Assembly: GCA_035943635.1 (NCBI GenBank) | Contig: DASZBX010000148.1 | Location: 400,106 to 464,105 of the forward strand | Reading direction: 5' to 3' | Source of the DNA: DASZBX01 sp035943635 | Lineage (GTDB): Bacteria > Actinomycetota > Actinomycetes > Streptomycetales > Catenulisporaceae | DNA length: 64,000 nucleotides | In this document: positions 1-9,008 of the stretch, piece by piece | Layout of the letters: each line of letters starts with the position of its first letter | How positions within the stretch are numbered: position 1 is the first letter of the stretch | The notes under the pieces: model-generated | Database searches by the model: none | Told to the model about the DNA's origin: nothing | What the model saw: only the letters and a program-made list of their open reading frames with translations | Position numbers and translations under genes: made by a program

Positions 1-1097
1 TTGACCCCGCCGACCGTGGCCACGAACACGTCGCTCTTGCCCAGCGGCGCCCGGCCGCGCCGCTCGAGCACCGCCATCACCATCGACACCCGGGAGTTGT
101 CCACCCCCGAGGTGGCCCGGCGCGGCTGCGGCAGCGGGGACGGGGACACCAGCGCCTGCACCTCGCAGACCAACGGCCGGCGGCCCTCCAGGGTGACCGT
201 GACGCAGGTGCCCGGGACCGGCTCGGTGTGCCGGTTCATGAACAGCCCGGACGGGTCCGGCAGGCCCTCGATCCCGGTGTCGCGCATCTCGAAGCAGCCG
301 ATCTCGTCGGTCGGCCCGTACCGGTTCTTCACCGCCCGGATCAGCCGCAGCGGCGAGTGCCGGTCGCCCTCGAACTGGAGCACCACGTCGACCAGGTGCT
401 CCAGCAGCCGCGGCCCGGCGATCGAGCCGTCCTTGGTCACGTGGCCGATCAGGATCACCGCGAGGTCGCGCTCCTTGGCCACCCGGATCAGGTTCGAGGC
501 CACCTCGCGGACCTGGGTCATCCCGCCCGGGGCGCCGTCGATCTCGGCGCTGGCGAAGGTCTGGATCGAGTCGAGCACCAGCAGGTCCGGCTTGACCTGG
601 TCCAGGTGGCCGAGCACCGCGCCCAGGTCGGTCTCCGCGGCCAGGTAGAGGTTCGGGTCCAACGCCCCGATCCGGTCGGCCCGCATCCGCACCTGCGCGG
701 CGGACTCCTCGCCGGTGACCACGAGCACCCGGTGGTCCGGCTCCGCGCAGGCCGCGGCCACGGCCAGCAGCAGGGTGGACTTGCCCACGCCCGGCTCGCC
801 GGCCAGCAGGATCACCGCGCCGGGGACCACCCCGCCGCCGAGCACCCGGTCCAGCTCGCCCACACCGGTCGGCCGGGCGGTGGCGGTGGTGGCGTCCACC
901 TCGCCGATCGGCCGGGCCGGGGCGGAGACCGGGCCGGCCGCCGCGGTCCGGGTCTTGGCCAGCCCGATCTCCTCGACGCTGCCCCAGGTCTGGCACTCCG
1001 GGCAGCGGCCGACCCACTTGGTCGCGGTCAGTCCGCACTCGCCGCAGCGGAAGGACGGCCGGTTCGCGGGCCGGGCGCTCTTGCTCGTGGTCGCCAT
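1..1097 (-). CDS. radA: DNA repair protein RadA, C-terminus cut by window edge
   Basis: RadA is a RecA-like ATPase that helps process recombination intermediates and branch-migrate DNA. The minus-strand frame starts at ATG 1097 and stays open to the left edge, giving 365 visible codons. The N-terminus has a four-cysteine zinc finger (CGECG then CPEC), followed by a Walker A motif GEPGVGKST and the RadA-specific KNRYG motif. The last visible residues, VFVATVGGV, match the start of the Lon-like C-terminal domain, which lies outside the window. It is divergent from the sigma-like gene to its right, with about 250 bp between them. The family assignment is secure. Confidence 0.96.
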   Translation of the reverse strand, partial: MATTSKSARPANRPSFRCGECGLTATKWVGRCPECQTWGSVEEIGLAKTRTAAAGPVSAPARPIGEVDATTATARPTGVGELDRVLGGGVVPGAVILLAGEPGVGKSTLLLAVAAACAEPDHRVLVVTGEESAAQVRMRADRIGALDPNLYLAAETDLGAVLGHLDQVKPDLLVLDSIQTFASAEIDGAPGGMTQVREVASNLIRVAKERDLAVILIGHVTKDGSIAGPRLLEHLVDVVLQFEGDRHSPLRLIRAVKNRYGPTDEIGCFEMRDTGIEGLPDPSGLFMNRHTEPVPGTCVTVTLEGRRPLVCEVQALVSPSPLPQPRRATSGVDNSRVSMVMAVLERRGRAPLGKSDVFVATVGGV

Positions 1098-1354
1098 GGG
1101 GGAAGCGTAGTCGGCGCCGCCCACAGCCCGGCCCGTTCGGCCGAACGGCGGCCGTCCGGGCGCCCGGTCCGGGCGTCCGCAGATTCCCGCCCGGAAGGGG
1201 TTCCGCTGAGCGTGCGGCCTCGTTAACATACGGGAACTACCTAAGATATTTTGTCGGATTCATCCGGATTAGATCTGTTTTCCAGATGGTCATTCGTCAC
1301 CATATTCATCCGGCTAGTGGAACTTCGATCGCCGGATGGCTTACCGTCCTGTTC

Positions 1355-2605
1355 GTGACTGACCGGGAAATGGTGACGGCGCTCAGAGCCGGGGATCGGC
1401 TTGCGGCCGGCCAGATATACGACATCTACGGAACGCGACTGTATGCGTACTGTCACGAACTGCTCGGTGACCACAAGCTCGCCGGCGACGCGCTTCGGGA
1501 CACCTTCATCGTGGCCGCGAACCGGGTCCGTGAGCTGCGCAATCCCGAGGCGCTGGGCCCCTGGCTGTACGCCCTGGCCCGCAACGAGTGCGACCGGGTC
1601 GGCATCTCCGAGGAGATCCCCGAGGACGCCGGCGCGGCCGTGCGCGGGGACCGGCTGTCCCGGCTGGCCCTGGACTGCTACGCCATGCAGGCCCCCGAGG
1701 TGCGCGAGGTGCTGGACCTCGCGTTCCGGCACCGGCTGATCGACGCGGACCTGGCCCTGGTGCTCGGCGTGCCCGAGGCCGAGGCGGTGGACTTGATCAA
1801 CAACGGCCAGGCCGAGATGGAGAACACCCTGCTGATGGTGCTCTCGGCCCGGACCGGGGACCCCAAGTGCGCCGAGGCGACCGACTTCGGCCGCCGGTTC
1901 GAGGACCTGGACGGCAAGGCGTTCGCCGCCTGGCTGCAGACCATCGGCAAGCACGTGGAACGCTGCGCGATCTGCGGCGGGACGATAAAGACCCGGCACC
2001 CGCTGCGCCTGTTCGAGGAGCTGCCGCACTCCTACCTGCCGCCGGGGGTGCGCTCCCGGGTGCTGGAGACCCTGCGCGACCCGGCCGGGGTGGCCTTCGC
2101 CGCCCGGATCGCCGAGCGGGCCGGGAAGTTCGACGAGGAGGGCTTCCCGTTCGGCGGACGCGGCGGCTCCGGCGCCGGCAACCGCTGGCTGCTGCCGGCC
2201 GGCGTCGGGGCGGCCGTGGTCGTGATCGCGGTGCTGGGCTTCTTCATCTTCGGCGCGCACTCCCCGGCCGCCTCCGCGGCCCCGAGCGGGAGCCAGACCA
2301 GCCTCGGCGCCACCGCGTCGGGCACGGGCACCTCCACCGAGCTGAACCTGCCGACCGCGGACGGCACGGACACGTCGGACGTGACGACGGCTCCGGCGCA
2401 GGTCACCGGCAGCCCGTCGGCGAATGCGCCGGGTGGGGGGAATCCGACCCCGGCCAAGACCTCGGGAACGGGCCACACCACCGCGCCGCGCACCACGGCG
2501 CCCCACACCTCCGCACCTACGACGGTACCCACGACCGCGTCGAGTTCGGCGACGCCGTCGGCATCCGCCTCTTCTACGCCCGCGTCCCCGGCCCCGCCGG
2601 GCTGA
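1355..2605 (+). CDS. Membrane-anchored sigma-70-like / zinc-finger anti-sigma-like fusion protein
   Basis: The first ~60 residues resemble sigma region 2 (YDIYGTRLYAYC, then PEALGPWLYALARNEC) and residues ~100-160 have the spacing of region 4. A zinc-finger anti-sigma-like motif follows (HVERCAICGG, H-x3-C-x2-C). Around residues 276-298 there is one strongly hydrophobic segment (AAVVVIAVLGFFIFGA), then a Ser/Thr/Pro/Ala-rich tail that should lie outside the cell. Start options in frame are ATG 1286, GTG 1355 and ATG 1370; none has a clear ribosome binding site, and 1355 is a compromise. The next gene is a longer paralogue with the same layout. Whether the sigma part still binds DNA is unknown; a membrane-tethered sensor or a degenerate sigma factor are both possible. 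Confidence 0.75.
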   Translation: MTDREMVTALRAGDRLAAGQIYDIYGTRLYAYCHELLGDHKLAGDALRDTFIVAANRVRELRNPEALGPWLYALARNECDRVGISEEIPEDAGAAVRGDRLSRLALDCYAMQAPEVREVLDLAFRHRLIDADLALVLGVPEAEAVDLINNGQAEMENTLLMVLSARTGDPKCAEATDFGRRFEDLDGKAFAAWLQTIGKHVERCAICGGTIKTRHPLRLFEELPHSYLPPGVRSRVLETLRDPAGVAFAARIAERAGKFDEEGFPFGGRGGSGAGNRWLLPAGVGAAVVVIAVLGFFIFGAHSPAASAAPSGSQTSLGATASGTGTSTELNLPTADGTDTSDVTTAPAQVTGSPSANAPGGGNPTPAKTSGTGHTTAPRTTAPHTSAPTTVPTTASSSATPSASASSTPASPAPPG

Positions 2606-2779
2606 TCGGTGACGACGCCGGCGTCACCGCCGCAGTGACGCCGGCCGTCCCGGAGATGACGGCCCGCCGCCAGAACTCACACGAACGAGTGGTGATTTGG
2701 CGGGTGAATCACACTCGATAGGGTGATTAGCCTATAAGAGTGGCCGTACGAACACGTCCGGTCACCTAGCGTCGGCGCT

Positions 2780-5700
2780 GTGAATGCTGACAGTGCCAAC
2801 CGGTCCGGGGCCGGGCGTCCGGCCCCCGGCGGCGTGAGCGCCGACGGGTGGGGCCGGGCCGCCGCCTACGACGCCTACGCCGACGGGCTGCACACCTACG
2901 CCCTGTGGTCGCTGCGCGACCACGACGCGGCGGTGGACGCGTTGTACTGCGCGTTCGTGATCGCCGACCGGAACGTCACCCAGCTGCGCCAGCCGGACCT
3001 GATCCAGCCCTGGCTGTACGCGATCCTGCGCCGCGAGTGCGCGGCCCGGGCGTCCGGCGACCCGAGCGGCCCGGCCCCGGTCTCCGGCCGCCGGCCCGGC
3101 CCGCACCCGGTCGCCGAGCTCGGCGGCTCGCTGGACCAGCTCGAACGCAGCCTGCGCCGGGCCGAGCTGCACTCGCTGGAGTGGGCCGAGGCCGAGGGCC
3201 TGGTTCCGGTGCACCGGGAGATCCTCGAACTGACGATCCGGCACGGCCTGGACAGCCGCGGCCTGGGTCTGGTGCTGGGCCTGAACCAGTCCGGCGGCCG
3301 GGACCCGTCCGCGGCCCCGGGCGCGCGGCCCGGTTCGGGGTTCGGCGGTTCGGGCGGCGGGCCGTCCGGCGGCCGGGGCTTCGGCGTGGTGGCCGACGCC
3401 TGGCGCGAGCTCGAACGCTCGCTGGCCGCGGTCGCGGTGGCCCGGAGCCTGCGCGAGGCCGAGACCGGCCCGGCGCACTGCGCCCAGCTGGCCGAGCTGA
3501 TCTTCGGCTGGTCCGGCCGGCTCGACGCGGTCCTGCGCGGCCCGCTGACCGACCACGTGGACCGGTGCGCGCGCTGCCAGAAGTACCTGCACTCGGTGGT
3601 CGGACGTCCCGCGGCGCCGAGCATCCTGCCGTTCGTCGCCGCGCCCCGGTCGCTGCGGGAGCTGCTGCTCGGCGAGCTGGCCGACCCCGAGGCGGCCGCC
3701 CGGCAGGGCGTGGACCACCGGGAGATCGCGGCCCGGGCGGCCCGGTTCACGCCGGAGGGCTTCCCGGCCCTGGCCGACCCGCAGCAGGCCCGGCGTACCA
3801 CGCACCGCCGCCAGGGCGGGCGGGCCGCAGCGCCGGTCCGGCCGGCCGAGCGCGGGCCGGAGGCCGAGACGGATGTGGCCGGGCCGAGCGGCGGCGGTTC
3901 CGGCGCGGCGCCCGAGGCCGCGACCACGACCAAGGCCAGTGCGGTCTGGCTGGAGGCGTTCGACGCGAGCGCCGCCGAGCTGGGGCGGGCCGCGAACCGT
4001 CCCGGCGCCGCCGATGTGGTCGGGCGCGAGCCGGACGAGGCGGGCCGTCCCGGAGCGGGTGTCACGGGCGGCGGCAAGGCGGTGCGGTCGTCGTCGGAGG
4101 CTTCGGCCGAGGCGAACGTCTTCGGGACGGATGCCACTGCGCCGGTTGCCGCGAGGCCTGTCGCTGCTGCCGACGGTTTGCCGCCGTCGAGCGGCGTCGC
4201 GGCTGCGGCTGCGGCCACGTCCGGCGAGCAGCCGAGCCGTCGGCCGGCGCAGACCGTCGGGGCGGCCAGCCAGCCGTTGCTGCTGCGCAAGCCGGTGCCG
4301 CCGGGACCTCCGTTGAACGTGATAAACCCCGCGCCCACCTCGGAACTCACCCGGCCCCAGGGCGCCCGGCCCGACGCCGCCGAGCGGCACCGCGATGACG
4401 GCGGCGGCGAGCACGGCCGACTCCCCGACGCCGGGCCGGCCCACCCCGCTGGGAACGGCCTGTACCGGGCGCCGGGCAGCTGGGCCGACCGGGTCCTGCC
4501 GGACCGGATCGACGAGGACGACGTCGACACGGTCGAGACCCAGTTCCCGCGCCGCGTCTTCGCCCAGGACGACCTGCCGGGCGGCCGCTTCGTGGACACC
4601 CCCTCGGGCCGGTTCGCCGCACTCGCGCCGGATCCGCCGCCCTCCCCGGCCGGTTCGGATACTCCGACCGCTCCCGCGGCCAGCCCGACCGGCCCGACTA
4701 GCTTGATCAACTCGGTCAACCCGACCGCCCCGGCAGCCAAGCCCGCAGCGGACCCCCATCCGACCTCGGTGCTTCCGGCCGTGGATCCGCTCGCGGCGGC
4801 TCCGGCGCCCCGGTTCAACGAGCCGGTCCAGCCGCGGCCCGCCGACCAGGGCAGCTATCGCAGCGTCGACGGCGGTCGGCGCCGCGGCCCGGACCCGTCC
4901 CTGCGTGGCGCGCCCGACCCGGCGCCGCGGTACGGCGACCCGGCGATCCGTCGCCCGGTCGAGCCGTCCGACCGCCCGGCCGGCGGTCCGGCCGGCAACC
5001 CGGCGGTGGGCACCCGGCGGGCCCGGCACAAGTCCAAGCCGGTCCGGCAGGCGGTGCTCTCCGCGGTCGCCATCGGCGCGGTCGGGGCGGTGGCCGCGGC
5101 GTCGGCGGTCGTGCTCGGGCTCACCTCGTCCGAGCACACCACGCAGGCGCTGGACGGCTCGCAGGCCGATCCGCTGGTCACAACCGGCTCCGGGGTCGGC
5201 GACGGAGGCCTGCCGGTGCAGGTCGGCCCGAGTGCCGGGGACAGCGCGTCCGCGACGGCTCCCGGCGCGGGCACGGCTGCCGGGGCTCCCGCGCCCGGCC
5301 TGAGCGGCTCGGTGATCACCCAGCCCTCGGCCCGCTCCGGGTCGGGCTCGGGTTCGGCCGGCGGGGCGGGCGCCGCGGTGTTCTTCGTCAGCGTCAACCA
5401 GCGCGACGGCGACCCGGACAGCGTCTCGATCCTGCTGCGCAACACCGGGAAGACCCCGCTCGCGTGGAGCGCCAAGCCGCAGACCTCGTGGATCACCCTG
5501 AGCCAGAGCTCCGGGACCATCCCGGCCGGCGGCAGCGCGACGGTCACCGCGCTGGCCAGCGCCGCGGCCCCGGCCGGGCAGTGGACCAGCCAGGTCGACT
5601 TCACCCCGGGCAACCAGGTCCTGGTGCTGCACGGCGGCATCCCGACCGCGTCCCCGGCGCCGCCGACCAGCCCGCCGGACACGCCGCCCACGAGCGCGCC

Positions 5701-5893
5701 GCCGAGCTCGACCGGGCCCGCCGCGCCGCCGACCGATCCGCCGACCGATCCGCCGACGAGCGCGCCGCCGACCGACCAGCCGACCGACACCCCGACATCG
5801 GCCTCGTCCTCGGCCGCTCCGACCGCGAGCGGTTCGGAGTCGGCCCCCACTCCGGCCCCGTCGCGGCGCACGCCGCCGAAGCACAAGAAATAG
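2780..5893 (+). CDS. Sigma-70-like / zinc-finger / membrane protein with outside BACON-like domain
   Basis: A 1037-residue paralogue of the upstream gene. Residues ~30-95 resemble sigma region 2 (YDAYADGLHTYALWSLRDHD; QPWLYAILRREC), residues ~150-180 a weak region 4, and HVDRCARCQKYL near residue 265 matches the anti-sigma zinc finger. A ~450-residue Ala/Pro-rich linker leads to a membrane segment at ~757-783 (AVAIGAVGAVAAASAVVLGL). Outside lies a domain at ~866-953 with the BACON/Ig-like pattern (SVSILLRNTGKTPLAWSA, TSWITLSQSSGTIPAGGS), then a Pro/Thr-rich tail ending in basic residues. BACON domains are usually linked to carbohydrate or mucin binding; that role here is inference. GTG start at 2780. 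A perfect hairpin follows the stop. Confidence 0.8.
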   Translation: MNADSANRSGAGRPAPGGVSADGWGRAAAYDAYADGLHTYALWSLRDHDAAVDALYCAFVIADRNVTQLRQPDLIQPWLYAILRRECAARASGDPSGPAPVSGRRPGPHPVAELGGSLDQLERSLRRAELHSLEWAEAEGLVPVHREILELTIRHGLDSRGLGLVLGLNQSGGRDPSAAPGARPGSGFGGSGGGPSGGRGFGVVADAWRELERSLAAVAVARSLREAETGPAHCAQLAELIFGWSGRLDAVLRGPLTDHVDRCARCQKYLHSVVGRPAAPSILPFVAAPRSLRELLLGELADPEAAARQGVDHREIAARAARFTPEGFPALADPQQARRTTHRRQGGRAAAPVRPAERGPEAETDVAGPSGGGSGAAPEAATTTKASAVWLEAFDASAAELGRAANRPGAADVVGREPDEAGRPGAGVTGGGKAVRSSSEASAEANVFGTDATAPVAARPVAAADGLPPSSGVAAAAAATSGEQPSRRPAQTVGAASQPLLLRKPVPPGPPLNVINPAPTSELTRPQGARPDAAERHRDDGGGEHGRLPDAGPAHPAGNGLYRAPGSWADRVLPDRIDEDDVDTVETQFPRRVFAQDDLPGGRFVDTPSGRFAALAPDPPPSPAGSDTPTAPAASPTGPTSLINSVNPTAPAAKPAADPHPTSVLPAVDPLAAAPAPRFNEPVQPRPADQGSYRSVDGGRRRGPDPSLRGAPDPAPRYGDPAIRRPVEPSDRPAGGPAGNPAVGTRRARHKSKPVRQAVLSAVAIGAVGAVAAASAVVLGLTSSEHTTQALDGSQADPLVTTGSGVGDGGLPVQVGPSAGDSASATAPGAGTAAGAPAPGLSGSVITQPSARSGSGSGSAGGAGAAVFFVSVNQRDGDPDSVSILLRNTGKTPLAWSAKPQTSWITLSQSSGTIPAGGSATVTALASAAAPAGQWTSQVDFTPGNQVLVLHGGIPTASPAPPTSPPDTPPTSAPPSSTGPAAPPTDPPTDPPTSAPPTDQPTDTPTSASSSAAPTASGSESAPTPAPSRRTPPKHKK

Positions 5894-5903
5894 CCGGTCG
5901 GCC

Positions 5904-5951
5904 AACGAGGCGGGCCGTGCGGCAGTCCTCTGCCGCACGGCCCGCCTCGTT
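5904..5951. terminator. Bidirectional terminator hairpin, perfect 22-bp stem
   Basis: Arms 5904-5925 and 5930-5951 are perfect reverse complements, separated by the 4-base loop TCCT. It lies between the convergent ends of the sigma/BACON-like gene and the cysteine-cluster gene, so it probably ends both transcripts. There is no T-run, as is usual in GC-rich actinobacteria. Confidence 0.85.
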
Positions 5952-5996
5952 CACCGCCGAGCTATGTGACGCCGCATCACATCACTGCACGTCAGA

Positions 5997-6809
5997 TCAC
6001 TTCTTGGCGCGGGCCGCCGACTTCTTCGCGGCCGGGCGCGGCAGCACCTCCAGCGGCAGGCTGGCCGGGTGCGGGGCCAGCATGACCTTGGCCGACAGGT
6101 ACTCGGCGCAGTGCTTCGCGAGCACCTCGTACGCCTCCTCGCCCATCAGCTCGACCAACTCCGGCTGGTACGACACGTAGACCGGCTCCGACGCGATGTG
6201 CGCCTCCGTGTTCCCGGTGCACCACCAGTTCAGGTCGTGGCCGCCGCCGCCCCAGCCGCGCCGGTCGTACTCGCCGATCGTGACGACCAGGATCTCCGTC
6301 TCATCCGGAAGGGTGACATTGTCGTACGTGCGCCGGATCGGCAGCTGCCAGCACACATCCGGCTTGGTCTCCAACGGGTGCCGGCCCTCGCGCAGGGCCA
6401 GGCCGTGCAGCGCGCAGCCGGCGCCGCCGGCGAAACCGGGCCGGTTCAGGAAGATGCACGCGCCGTCGTGCACCCGGGTCTGCCGGTCCCCGTCCTCGTC
6501 CTTCTCGGTGATCGACAGCTTGCCCTTCTTGCCCCCGGTCGCCTCCGGGTGGAACTGCCAGGTCTCCGGGGTCAGCCGGGCCGCGGCGGCCTTGACCCGC
6601 TTCTCGTCGTCCCCGTCCGAGTAGTGCGCGCCCAAGGTGCAGCAGCCGTCCGCCGCCCGCCCGGGCCGGATCCCCTGGCAGCCCGACCCCCACACGCACT
6701 GCCAGCGCGAACACAGCCACGTCAGGTCGGCCCGGAACGACTGGGCCGGGTCCTGCGGGTCGGGGAATTCCAACCAGGTACGGGGAAAATCGAGAGCGAC
6801 TTCAGGCAT
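5997..6809 (-). CDS. YkgJ-like cysteine-cluster protein
   Basis: A 270-residue soluble protein with many conserved-looking cysteines: C-x5-C-x5-C in CSRWQCVWGSGC, a CC pair in DGCCTLG, and a later group GACIFL...GCALHGLA...DVCWQLPIR. This late pattern (C-x-F-L, C-x-L-H, C-x2-x-P) resembles the YkgJ/CxxCxxCC family, thought to bind metal or an Fe-S cluster. The C-terminus is Ala/Lys-rich. The open frame runs further upstream, but ATG 6809 fits the start of conserved-looking sequence and avoids overlap with the control region of the Ppx-type gene. It is transcribed away from that gene and ends in the shared hairpin. The biochemical function is unknown. Confidence 0.75.
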   Translation of the reverse strand: MPEVALDFPRTWLEFPDPQDPAQSFRADLTWLCSRWQCVWGSGCQGIRPGRAADGCCTLGAHYSDGDDEKRVKAAAARLTPETWQFHPEATGGKKGKLSITEKDEDGDRQTRVHDGACIFLNRPGFAGGAGCALHGLALREGRHPLETKPDVCWQLPIRRTYDNVTLPDETEILVVTIGEYDRRGWGGGGHDLNWWCTGNTEAHIASEPVYVSYQPELVELMGEEAYEVLAKHCAEYLSAKVMLAPHPASLPLEVLPRPAAKKSAARAKK

Positions 6810-6960
6810 GGCGCACAGCCTACGAGGAAGCGGGGGCGGCCGGAGCCCGACGCGCGCGGCGCGGCCGGTGTTCGACGCCGGTGTTCGAGCCTGCATCGAT
6901 TGTGTGTCGACCGTGCTCAGGTGCGCGCGGGCGATCACGCGGTCGGATAGCGTCTTGTCC

Positions 6961-7899
6961 ATGCGCCTAGGGGTCTTGGACGTCGGATCGAACACCGTGC
7001 ACCTGATCGTGGTGGACGCACATCAGGGGGCGCGGCCGTTGCCCGCCTACTCACACAAGACGGAATTGCAGCTCATCGGCCTGATAGGGGCGGACGGCAG
7101 GATCACCCCGGAGGGAGCGGAACGCCTGGAGCAGACCGTGGCCGAGGCCCTGCGGATCGGCGAGGACAAGGGAGTGCAGGAGTTCATCGCCTTCGCCACC
7201 TCCGCGGTCCGCGAGGCCGGGAACGGCGAGGAGGTGCTGGCCGGGGTGCGCGAACGCACCGGGGTCGAACTCCAGCTGCTGTCCGGCGAGGCCGAGGCCC
7301 GGCTGACCTTCCTGGCCGTGCGCCGCTGGTTCGGCTGGTCGGCCGGCCGGCTGCTGGTGCTGGACATCGGCGGCGGCTCGCTGGAGATGGCCACCGGCTT
7401 CGACGAGATGCCCGAGGTGGCCCGCTCGCTGCCGCTCGGCGCGGCCCGGCTGACCAAGGACTGGCTGCCCGGGGACGTGCCGGCCGAGGCCGACCTGCGG
7501 GCGCTGCGCCGGCACGTGCGGGCCGAGATCGGCCAGGCGGTCGGCGACCTGCTCCGGTTCGGCCGGCCGGACAAGGTGGTGGCCTCGTCCAAGACCTTCC
7601 GCCAGCTGGCCCGGGTGGCCGGGGCCGCGTCCAGCTCGTTCGGGCTCTACACCCCGCGCCGGCTGGTGCACGCCGACCTGCTCGAGGCCCTGCCCCGGCT
7701 GAGCCGGATGACCACGGCCGAGCGGGCCACCCTGCCCGGGGTCTCGGCCGGCCGGGCCCCGCAGCTGGTGGCCGGGGCGATCGTCGCGGACGCCGCGATC
7801 GACCTGTTCGAGACCGAGGTGGTGGACATCTCGCCCTGGGCCCTGCGGGAGGGGATCATCCTGCGCCGGCTGGACGGCCTGCCGGAGGAATGGCTGTAG
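6961..7899 (+). CDS. Ppx/GppA-family exopolyphosphatase / pppGpp phosphatase
   Basis: A 312-residue member of the actin-fold Ppx/GppA phosphatases, which hydrolyse polyphosphate ends or pppGpp. The N-terminus has the phosphate-1 loop VLDVGSNTVHL, followed by FATSAVREA (~78), the LSGEAEARLTF segment and the phosphate-2 loop VLDIGGGSLEMA (~134). The length equals the short two-domain actinobacterial form that lacks the HD domain. ATG 6961 begins exactly at the family's N-terminus; a longer upstream open frame is non-coding in character. Which of the two substrates it prefers cannot be read from the sequence. Confidence 0.93.
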   Translation: MRLGVLDVGSNTVHLIVVDAHQGARPLPAYSHKTELQLIGLIGADGRITPEGAERLEQTVAEALRIGEDKGVQEFIAFATSAVREAGNGEEVLAGVRERTGVELQLLSGEAEARLTFLAVRRWFGWSAGRLLVLDIGGGSLEMATGFDEMPEVARSLPLGAARLTKDWLPGDVPAEADLRALRRHVRAEIGQAVGDLLRFGRPDKVVASSKTFRQLARVAGAASSSFGLYTPRRLVHADLLEALPRLSRMTTAERATLPGVSAGRAPQLVAGAIVADAAIDLFETEVVDISPWALREGIILRRLDGLPEEWL

Positions 7900-8002
7900 C
7901 GTCCCACCGGGCTTCGGCCGGAGGGACCGTTTACCGCCCGCGTCCCCGGCCGGCCACCCGGCCCACTCCGGCCGGCTTCCGCCGCGAAGTAGGCTGGAGA
8001 GC

Positions 8003-8905
8003 GTGACATGGGCTGTGGGACGCAGTGGCGAGGCGAGCCGGCTGGCTCTGCCCAAGGTGGCGCTGTCCACCATCTCGGTCTACCCGGAGAACACCGCGAA
8101 CGGCTTCGCCACGGCGCAGCGGCTGGGCTACGACGGGGTCGAGGTGATGGTCACCAACGACCCGGTCAGCCAGTCCGTGGACGCGCTGCGCCGGCTGCGC
8201 GACGGCCTGGGCCTGCCCATCCTGGCCATCCACGCGCCCTGCCTGTTCTGGCTCAACCTGCAGCGGGTCTGGGGCACCGACCCGTGGGCCAAGCTGGTCA
8301 AGGCGCGCGAGGTGGCCGAGGCGCTGGGCTCCCCGACCGTGGTGGTGCACCCGCCGTTCGTCTGGCAGAGCAAGTACGCGGCCGACTTCGTGGCCGGGAT
8401 CAAGCGGATGCAGGACGAGACCGACATCCGGTTCGCGGTGGAGAACATGTACCAGTGGCGGGCCGCCATGCCGCTGGTCGGCGAGCGCCGCGGCGAGGCC
8501 TACTCGCCCGGCTGGGACCCGACCGAGCAGGAGTACCCGCACTTCACCCTGGACCTGTCGCACACCGCGACCTCGCGCACCGACACGATGGCCATGCTCG
8601 GCCGGATGGGCTCCCGGCTGGCCCACCTGCACCTGGCCGACGGCAGCGGCTCCAACGCGGACGAGCACCTGGTCCCCGGCCGGGGCACCCAGCCGTGCGC
8701 GGAGATCCTGAACCTGTTGGGCCGCAACGGTTTCGACGGCAACGTCATCCTCGAGGTCAACACCCGCCGGGCGACCGACCAGGAGGCCCGGGACACCGAC
8801 CTGCACGAGGCGCTGCTGTTCGCCCGCCGGCACCTGCTCGGCGCGCACGGCCCCGGCGAGGTGGACCCCGCGGTCCGGCCGGAGATCACCGCGCCCGCTT
8901 CGTGA
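8003..8905 (+). CDS. Sugar phosphate isomerase/epimerase-like TIM-barrel protein
   Basis: A 300-residue AP-endonuclease-2/xylose-isomerase-like barrel. Recognisable strands include LSTISVYPENT, YDGVEVMVTNDP, LAIHAPCLFW, VVVHPPFVWQ, IRFAVENMYQW, FTLDLSHTATS and LAHLHLADGSG, placing the usual His, Glu and Asp metal ligands at strand ends. The GTG start at 8003 precedes a short non-conserved leader. It is followed about 100 bp later by proline dehydrogenase and proC in the same direction, an arrangement common in actinomycetes. The substrate is unknown; myo-inositol or other sugar-phosphate chemistry is typical of the fold, but nothing here decides it. Confidence 0.85.
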   Translation: MTWAVGRSGEASRLALPKVALSTISVYPENTANGFATAQRLGYDGVEVMVTNDPVSQSVDALRRLRDGLGLPILAIHAPCLFWLNLQRVWGTDPWAKLVKAREVAEALGSPTVVVHPPFVWQSKYAADFVAGIKRMQDETDIRFAVENMYQWRAAMPLVGERRGEAYSPGWDPTEQEYPHFTLDLSHTATSRTDTMAMLGRMGSRLAHLHLADGSGSNADEHLVPGRGTQPCAEILNLLGRNGFDGNVILEVNTRRATDQEARDTDLHEALLFARRHLLGAHGPGEVDPAVRPEITAPAS

Positions 8906-9008
8906 GGGCTTCGTGAGACAGTGGACCGGAGCGGGGAAAGACCTCTCCGCCCCAGCCCAGCCGCCGGGCGACCAGGCCCGGTGCGCGTACGTCAAGTGAG
9001 GTGTCCCG

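Noticed and set aside
1286..1354. ATG 1286 as the start of the first sigma-like gene
   Set aside because: The 23 extra residues have no coding bias and no ribosome site is seen; the fold starts after residue ~28.
2762..5938. A 1058-codon open frame on the minus strand opposite the sigma/BACON-like gene
   Set aside because: It is a high-GC shadow: Arg/Gly/Ala-rich with no domains, while the plus strand has coherent domain structure.
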